A DNA stretch of 24,969 bases from Priapulus caudatus (lineage: Eukaryota; Priapulida; Priapulimorpha; Priapulimorphida; Priapulidae), in contig NW_014577089.1 in assembly GCF_000485595.1 (NCBI RefSeq), positions 62,440 to 87,408 of the forward strand. Direction: 5' to 3'. The position numbers were made by a program, and so were the translations under genes. The notes beneath the pieces are model-generated. The model was not told the origin of the DNA. It worked only from the letters and a program-made list of their open reading frames with translations, and ran no database searches. Shown one piece after another: positions 19,724-24,969 of the stretch; positions within the stretch are counted from its first letter, which is position 1, and every line of letters starts with the position of its first letter.

Positions 19724-19883
19724 TTATGACGTCACTGCGCGGGTTGAAATGGAAAGATCGCCTCATCGCAGTCACCACGCACGCACGCACGCACGCACAC
19801 ACGCACACACGCACGCACGCACGGCACAACCACAACACACAACACAACACACACACACACCACAAACGCGCACGACACACACA

Positions 19884-19917
<34 letters not shown>

Positions 19918-19980
19918 TTATCAACGTCAACTTGCGCGGTGAAATGGAAAGTATCGCTCATCAGTCACACGCACGCACGC
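19011..19980. repeat. Compound macrosatellite, five cores spaced by CGCA/CA arrays
   Basis: A core of about 55 bp recurs at 19169-19221, 19385-19440, 19535-19592, 19721-19775 and 19915-19968. It begins CATTTATCAACGTCAAC, passes through TTGCGCGG, then GAAATGGAAAGTAATCGC, and ends CTCATCAGTCAC. Each core is followed by CGCA-rich units and then CA units that lead to the next core, so the array is polarised. Start-to-start distances are 216, 150, 186 and 194 bp; nearly all of the variation is in the microsatellite part. Confidence 0.93.
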
Positions 19981-20419
19981 AGCGCATGCTACTCGTGTTG
20001 ACTCTGCTATTATTATTATATATAACTGATTAAACATTTCTCTCGTAACTTTCACGTGAACTCGTCGTCGCAGCAAGCGCGATGTAAGAGTTGGTCGTGA
20101 ATGAACACATAGCGTGGTGGCCGTAATACATTATACTGGCTCGATAATTTACTTTTGCGGTTGGGTCGTGCCATATTAAATTGCTGGCCAGCAGCGCCGC
20201 GCTGGCGCATGCCCACTCAGCAACGGTCAACACACGTGCGCGAGTGGACATCATCAATACTCCTTGCCTGTGTCAACATTGGCAGGTGATGTACAAAAGA
20301 CCTGATCAATTAGCCATTGTACTGAAGCCAGCTGGCAGTGTGCCAACACGCTGGACATGGAAGGAGTAACCGAGAAAGACTCTCGTAGCGATTCGATGTG
20401 TTCGTTACAAGCCCGTTTT
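19981..20419. other. Single-copy interval with weak plus-strand frame
   Basis: High-complexity DNA. A plus-strand frame ending TAA at 20367-20369 reads through a possible acceptor (CTGTGTCAACATTGGCAG before 20287) into a 28-codon tail that begins VMYKRPDQLA. This could be a terminal exon, but the minus strand is also open here and nothing links it to other exons. Confidence 0.2.
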
Positions 20420-20615
20420 CTTGTTTCCTCTCTTACGACACTCTCACTCTCACTCTCACACACGGTATAAATCTCTCACTCTCAACGTCGTCTCTTCATC
20501 AGGATGCTCTCTAATCACTCTCTCGCTTACTCTCCTCTCCTCTCTCTCTCGTCTCTCTCTCTCCTCTGCACCTCTCTATCTCTGCTTCTCTCTCTCTCGT
20601 CTCAGCTCTCACTCG

Positions 20616-20646
<31 letters not shown>

Positions 20647-21857
20647 CTCTCCTCTGCTCTCTCTCTCTCTCATCTCCTCTCTCTATCTTCTACTATGCCG
20701 GTGTCACTTACGGAGAAATTGGAGACTCGTCGTCTTTGCAAGAGAGTATCCGCTCTGCTCTCCTCTCTCTCTCCTCGCTGACTCTTACTATCGGCATACG
20801 CCATCCATCTCTCTCGATATGCATCACTTCCAACTCTCTCTCTCTCTCTCACTCTCTCTCTCTATCTAAAATCCATCCTAAATCTACTCACCGTGGGTCT
20901 CGTTGTCTCGCCCTCGTCCTCTCTCTCAGCCTCTCCGCTCTCCGGCATCTACTCTCTACTCGATCTCAATTAAGTCTCAGACTCTGTACGATATACGATC
21001 CCCAGTCGACGCGAATGAGCCGATATCGGCACCTCTCCCGGGGGCTGTCCTTCGTCGATCACGTCCTCGTCGTCCATTCTCTCCCGCCACTGATGCTCAG
21101 TCTCTCTCGTACTCTACCGCCGCTCTACTCGCCGAGCGCACTCTGGATCTCGCTGCAACTTCTTGTATGCGTCACTCTCCAATATAGTCAAAAGTCATGG
21201 ATCTACTCTCCACATCTCTCTCTCTCTCACTCTCGTCTGCTCTGCTCTCATCTCTCTCGTCCTCCTACTCCTCTGCTGCTCCATCTCTCTATCTAATCGT
21301 AATCGATAGTACATGTACGAATCTCATCTACTATCTATCTATCTCGTTTGCCGGGCCTCTCTCCTCTCTCCCTCTTCCCTCCACCCCCCCCCCCCCCCGG
21401 CCCCACCGCCCACCCCCGCCACGCCCCCCACGCCCCCGCCCCCACCCCCCCCCGGCCACCCCTACTCACCCTCTCTCCCCGATCTCACCTCATCTCCTCG
21501 CTCTACTCCTCCTAACCTCTCATCATCACTCTGTCTCTCCAAAGATGATACATCGTCTTCACATCTGGCCGATCTCCTCGTCTCTCTCTCTCATCTCTCT
21601 CCTCTCACCCCCCCCCCCCCACCCCCCCCCGCACCCCCCCCGTTCACCTCACCTACCCGCCGCCCCCCCCCTCACGCACCCCCCCCCCCCCCCCCCCCCG
21701 CCCCCCCCCCCCCCCCGCACTCCCCCCACCCACCCCCGCAGCGCCCCCCCCACCCTACAACCGCCTCACCGGCCCCCCCCCCCCCCCGCCTCGGCTCCCC
21801 ACTCCGGCCACCCAACCCCCCCCCCCCCCCCCCCCCCCCCCCTCGCCCCCAAGTGCG

Positions 21858-21893
<36 letters not shown>

Positions 21894-22100
21894 CCGCTAA
21901 CAGCCAGCCCCCCCCCCTCCTTCTCCTCCTACTTCCTCTCTCATCCTCTACCCCTCTCTCCTCTCCTCTACATCTCTCGTCGTTCTATCCTCTCCTAACG
22001 AACACACACCAACGACGCGCACCAACAGCCTCACGCACCACGCACATCACACATCAACTCTTCACCCACTCGTTCCACCTATCTATTTTTCGCTCTCTCT
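20420..22100. repeat. 1.7-kb pyrimidine domain (CT, then C-rich, then CT)
   Basis: CTCTCT-rich sequence dominates 20430-21380 and again 21920-22100, enclosing a C-dominated centre at about 21380-21915. The 291- and 323-codon open frames here are Ser/Leu- and Pro-rich translations of the repeat, not genes. Short mixed segments (20700-20760, 20980-21060) interrupt it. Confidence 0.85.
21380..21915. repeat. Poly-C rich core
   Basis: Multiple long C runs, including 27 C at 21816-21842 and 35 C at 21858-21892, separated by ACC, GCC and TCACC. The minus strand is correspondingly G-run rich. Run lengths are unlikely to be exact in any long-read consensus. Confidence 0.9.
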
Positions 22101-22597
22101 CTCCATCTGGCTGTCTTTTATTTTACCTCTGTCGTGTCTTTGTTGTAAAGATTCTTGCCCGACTTTAGGTTTAGGCACAGGTTCAGTTTGTACTACGAAC
22201 CCATTGTTTACGAACACCTTGAGACGAGGATAGGTGAACCATGGGACAATAAATAAATGACAAAATGACGGCCGGAGTAATACGTTTATAACGTGCAATA
22301 ATATCACTGGACCACTGGACGTTCGCCGATGCTACATTGCATGCTCAATTAAACACATAGCCCGAAGCAATTCCGCCTAAAGCATTTCCACTAGAAATTT
22401 TTTTTGCTTCCTGTGCTGCAATAGGAAAACATTTACACGAACACGGCTCGATTCTACTCTATAGAACCGGCGTATAAATCAGTACAACTGTGTTGAGTTT
22501 CACGCAGTCTGACTGTCATATACATGCACGCACGCACGTACGCTAACATGCACGCACATACGCACGCGTGTTAAATATTGGGTGATGCAGGTCTCCA
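22101..22597. other. Unassigned single-copy interval
   Basis: High-complexity DNA after the pyrimidine domain. A short degenerate CGCACGTA patch lies at about 22526-22570. A minus-strand frame of 74 codons (22307 to 22083) runs into the CT repeat; not supported as a gene. Confidence 0.45.
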
Positions 22598-22754
22598 CTA
22601 CGATGTTGATGTCTCTTTCAGCTGAACGACTAGAGGACTGAAAAACCTGATTATGGCGAGGAGAAGTCGATCTCCCGTTGCCTGCTGGCAGGGTAATGTA
22701 GCTAATAGTGCCAATCTCAGGTGAATATAATACATCATCAATGAGCAATTAGTG
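22598..22754 (-). other. Candidate terminal exon (unidentified)
   Basis: On the minus strand a pyrimidine-rich tract, TTCCACGTCCCTCTCTTG, runs into TGCAG at 22755, a good match to an animal 3' splice site. Reading from 22754 after one leftover base gives 51 codons and a TAG at 22600-22598. The peptide begins TNCSLMMYYIHL, is strongly Leu/Ile/Val-rich (a plausible helix or membrane-associated segment around LRLALLATLP and LLLAIIRFF), and ends KETSTS. An overlapping frame on the same strand is also open. I do not recognise the protein and found no convincing partner exon. Confidence 0.22.
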
Positions 22755-23454
22755 CTGCACAAGAGAGGGACGTGGAATGTACGTGATAAATCGTTAGTCG
22801 CCGTTTTATGACAATGCCGCTAGTTCACTGCTCCCCCTGTGTACTTGCCAGTCGTTCCCGTAGCATGCAAATCAAATCAGTTGGACGGTCATCACGCGTT
22901 CGCGAACACGGCACCGTGTAGCTTACGGCGCGTCGAACAGCCGCCGGGAGCCAGTCTACGATAGCGGATTCCCCGTCCATACATGCGCCGCGGCTGGGGG
23001 TGCGTGCAGCATCCATCCAAAAATGAACACTATAACAACACGAAATCAATAGACAGAAGAAAACTATGAGTGGACACAATCGCGGACGGCGCGCTGTCCC
23101 TCCGCGCGGATGCCGTCAATCAATCAATCACGTCGAATGAATGTGCGCTCGACACTGGCGCTACCTAGCATGCATGTAAGCGCGCGCGCCCTCGGAACAA
23201 AGACTCGCTCACTGCCTCTGAAACACAGACGTCGCTGCTTGCTGCTGCTGCTGCTGCTGCTTGCCACACACACACACACATGTATGAATGCAAACAGCAA
23301 ATTTTTCCATTGTTGGCGGAGAATCGATGGCGAACACGTGTGGTGGCAGCTTCCCGGCATTGATCACGACCCACACACCGTCAGGCGACCACACAATGCC
23401 TCGCGTATACCGTAGTCATCAACTCATCTCAGCTACATGTGCATCTAGTGCGAC
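22755..23454. other. Interval with CTG repeat and a weak minus-strand frame
   Basis: A minus-strand open frame (23079 to 22825) begins with a hydrophobic, Cys-containing segment (PLIVFFCLLISCCYSVHF) but has no ATG before it. A CTG/CAG repeat of about seven units lies at 23237-23261, with CACACA after it at 23266-23280. No gene is supported. Confidence 0.3.
23237..23261. repeat. CTG/CAG trinucleotide repeat
   Basis: Seven nearly perfect CTG units flanked by imperfect CTTG units. It reads as Gln on the minus strand. Confidence 0.9.
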
Positions 23455-23718
23455 TCATTCTCGCAAATAAGTAACTAAACTACGGATCCTTTTAAGACGT
23501 ATTTGACAAGTGTCTAACTTTTTGGCGGGTCCAAAAAACGTAGCCTCTAAACTGGCACGAGTTAAATTTGTAGTGCTGGCCTCCACACTGCTACCATTGT
23601 CCCATCTGGATAGATACAAGTCATAACGCCACCAGCACCTTATCTCTGCCTGACGCACACTATATCTCTTTCAAGCACCTCACCTTTGCAGTAGCGATGT
23701 CTCAGGTGCCTCGCCCAT
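23455..23718 (-). CDS. Candidate two-exon small protein gene (unidentified)
   Basis: Exon 1 runs 23718-23684 and starts at an ATG that has an in-frame TAG nine bases before it; it encodes MGEAPETSLLQ plus two bases. It ends at CAAAG followed by GTGAGG, a good 5' splice site. A 78-bp intron (23683-23606) ends TATCTATCCAG, a fair 3' splice site with an upstream pyrimidine-leaning tract. Exon 2 (23605-23455) completes an Arg codon, continues WDNGSSVEASTTNLTRASL, and ends in a basic tail (KRIRSLVTYLRE) at TGA, giving 61 residues. The frame is kept across the junction. No domain or signal peptide is recognised. It could be a whole small gene or the start of a longer one with further splicing. The splice sites and frame are seen; expression is inferred. 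Confidence 0.28.
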
Positions 23719-24880
23719 GTATCGACGCTACATATGAGCTATGTCTCGCTCGCATACAAGTTTTATCAAGCACATCTATGCACTCCGCCTAAAGCACCAT
23801 ATTCTCTTGCCTATATCGGGGTTCACACGTTAAGTTGGCCAACCCCTAAGTGTCAAATCGGTTAGGTACGACGCTTACCACAGCAGAAATTAGAATGATG
23901 AAGCCATGAAACCAGCAGACCACAGGCTAATGGGCAAAAACTCTATCATCAAATCGAATCCTCTTTCGAAGGCATCCCTTTAGAAATGATCAAGTAAACC
24001 AAATTTCGTAATGGCGTCGAGGGTAGTTCCACGTAATACGTCTCGTTTCCTTTAATGCTAAACATGTCGGAGCAAATGGAGCATTTACTGCGTGATTGAG
24101 GTTGAGAGCAGTTTTGGGATGAAGCTGGATGAAGATGATCGTACATGAGCAGTGAACTCGCGTTTTGGTAAAAAAAAAAAAAAAAACCAGCATGAAATAT
24201 CAGAAAACGCCCTGCCCTGTGTTAGCTGATTTCATTACATTTTTTAGTGAAATAAAATCGCTCGAGAAAACATCGAAATTCCTCTCATAATTCTGATTAA
24301 AATCATCATACATAATAAATGCCACACTTATATATGGCAGGTGCTAACCCTCCAAGCATGAGTCGACCACTTTAGTATAGCAACTAAATGTCGAATGAAG
24401 AAACAAGCCACTCCTCTGCTAAAACCTCTTGTCAGTTAAGATTTGACTGAATGCCTTTTCAGTAGGTCGGCTCTTGTGATTACAAATGAACGCAGCGGTA
24501 AGGTTGAAACGACAACAGACGCGGCATGACGAGGAGAGGTTCGCCGACACCGACAAGAGACACCTGCATCCTCTTGTGAGATGATTACAGAGCTACCTCC
24601 TTATACTGATAGCATCGTCAGTTCTCTGTCCGTACGTCGCCATGCGCGCGTGTCTTTGTTGGGTAACTCTCCCGAAGGCGATTCGCCACTAATCTGACGG
24701 TAAAAAAACTGTACAAAAAAATTACGCCGTTGCCGCTGTCGCGGGAGGCGGGTTCTTTGGGGCCGATTACAAGGTTGGATCGGCGCCGATGTCAGCCATC
24801 AAACACATGTGTATTGCGCGTTAAATGCGATTAATGCTTATACAGTACTTCTGATAAACAGCGAATAAATCGAGAAAAAA
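23719..24880. other. Single-copy interval
   Basis: High-complexity, slightly AT-rich DNA. It contains a 16-base A run (24171-24186) and weak minus-strand coding hints: a 65-codon ATG frame at 24146-23949 with one CSIC motif, and a 16-codon ATG frame from 24643 that reads into AGGAGGTAGCT, a possible donor. The reading phases of these two do not join, so no gene is called. Confidence 0.35.
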
Positions 24881-24882
24881 AG

Positions 24883-24913
24883 CAGAGTGAGCGAGAGAGA
24901 GAGGGAGCAACAA

Positions 24914-24969
<56 letters not shown>
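24883..24969. repeat. GA microsatellite at window edge
   Basis: Interrupted GA units become pure GA over the last 40 bp and are cut by the window end. Confidence 0.95.

Noticed and set aside
19725-19736. TGACGTCA (CRE-like site) in macrosatellite core 4
   Set aside because: The other four cores read CAACGTCAAC or CACGTCAAC here, so the palindrome is a one-copy variant or an indel artefact.
19011-19980. Repeat-spacer layout resembling a CRISPR array
   Set aside because: The spacers are CGCA/CA microsatellite rather than unique sequence, unit spacing varies from 150 to 216 bp, and the context is eukaryotic.
20421-22168. Open frames of 291 and 323 codons
   Set aside because: They are Ser/Leu- and Pro-only translations of CT and C repeats; length comes from lack of stop codons in pyrimidine DNA.
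23949-24146. CSIC motif suggesting a zinc-binding domain (ZAD-like) exon on the minus strand
   Set aside because: Only one Cys pair is present, the second pair is missing before the stop, and no splice donor in phase was found.
24595-24643. Minus-strand ATG (MATYGQRTDDAISIRR) before a possible donor
   Set aside because: The leftover phase does not join to any open downstream stretch I could find; a 16-codon match to start and donor signals is expected by chance.
1-24969. tRNA, rRNA and prokaryotic features
   Set aside because: I looked for GGTTCGAnnCC-type B boxes, paired acceptor stems and Shine-Dalgarno-led frames and found nothing convincing; the near hit GGTTCGACCTG (minus, about 17337) does not fit a T-arm.

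Overview
The window looks like noisy nuclear DNA from a eukaryote, most likely an animal and plausibly a marine invertebrate. This rests on the mass of CA, CGCA, GA and TA microsatellites, the absence of any long non-repetitive reading frame, small MITE-like elements, AG/GT splice-like signals around short open stretches, and a 25-base run of N that marks a scaffold gap. No tRNA, rRNA, CRISPR array, prokaryotic operon or recognisable protein family was found by eye. No gene can be called with confidence, and the species cannot be named.

Layout. Bases 1-1347 are mostly single copy, with a G/C-tract hairpin. Bases 1348-3168 (copy A1) and 4955-6993 (copy A2) are two direct copies of the same block of about 1.8-2.0 kb, separated by many one-base indels. 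A1 has CGCA/CA satellite on its right, and A2 has it on both sides. A CAG-repeat reading frame (polyQ) lies between them at 3528-3926. Bases 7306-12215 are mostly unassigned sequence, interrupted by GA-rich and CT-rich tracts. A second duplicated block (B1 12536-13506, B2 13961-14719) straddles the gap at 13507-13531. A 204-bp segment at the end of B2 is also present inverted at 13666-13869, so it occurs in three copies in +, -, + orientation.

Bases 14720-18700 are AT-richer and hold the best-defined mobile DNA: two related long-TIR MITEs (15833-16192 and 18380-18690), each flanked by an 8-bp near-perfect target duplication. Between them is a seven-unit 33-bp minisatellite (16449-16690) whose minus strand reads as an 11-residue peptide repeat. 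Bases 19011-19980 form a compound macrosatellite in which a core of about 55 bp recurs five times, separated by CGCA then CA arrays. Bases 20420-22100 are a pyrimidine domain of about 1.7 kb containing very long C runs.

Bases 22100-24880 are complex sequence and the likeliest place for real genes. On the minus strand there is a two-exon model (23718 to 23455) with a 78-bp intron, an in-frame stop just upstream of the ATG, and a frame that survives splicing. A second minus-strand candidate terminal exon (22754-22598) follows a textbook acceptor. Both are hypotheses. The window ends in a GA array.

The indel pattern between duplicated copies suggests poor consensus polishing, false duplication, or both. 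Frame-based gene calls before about 14.7 kb should therefore be treated with particular caution.
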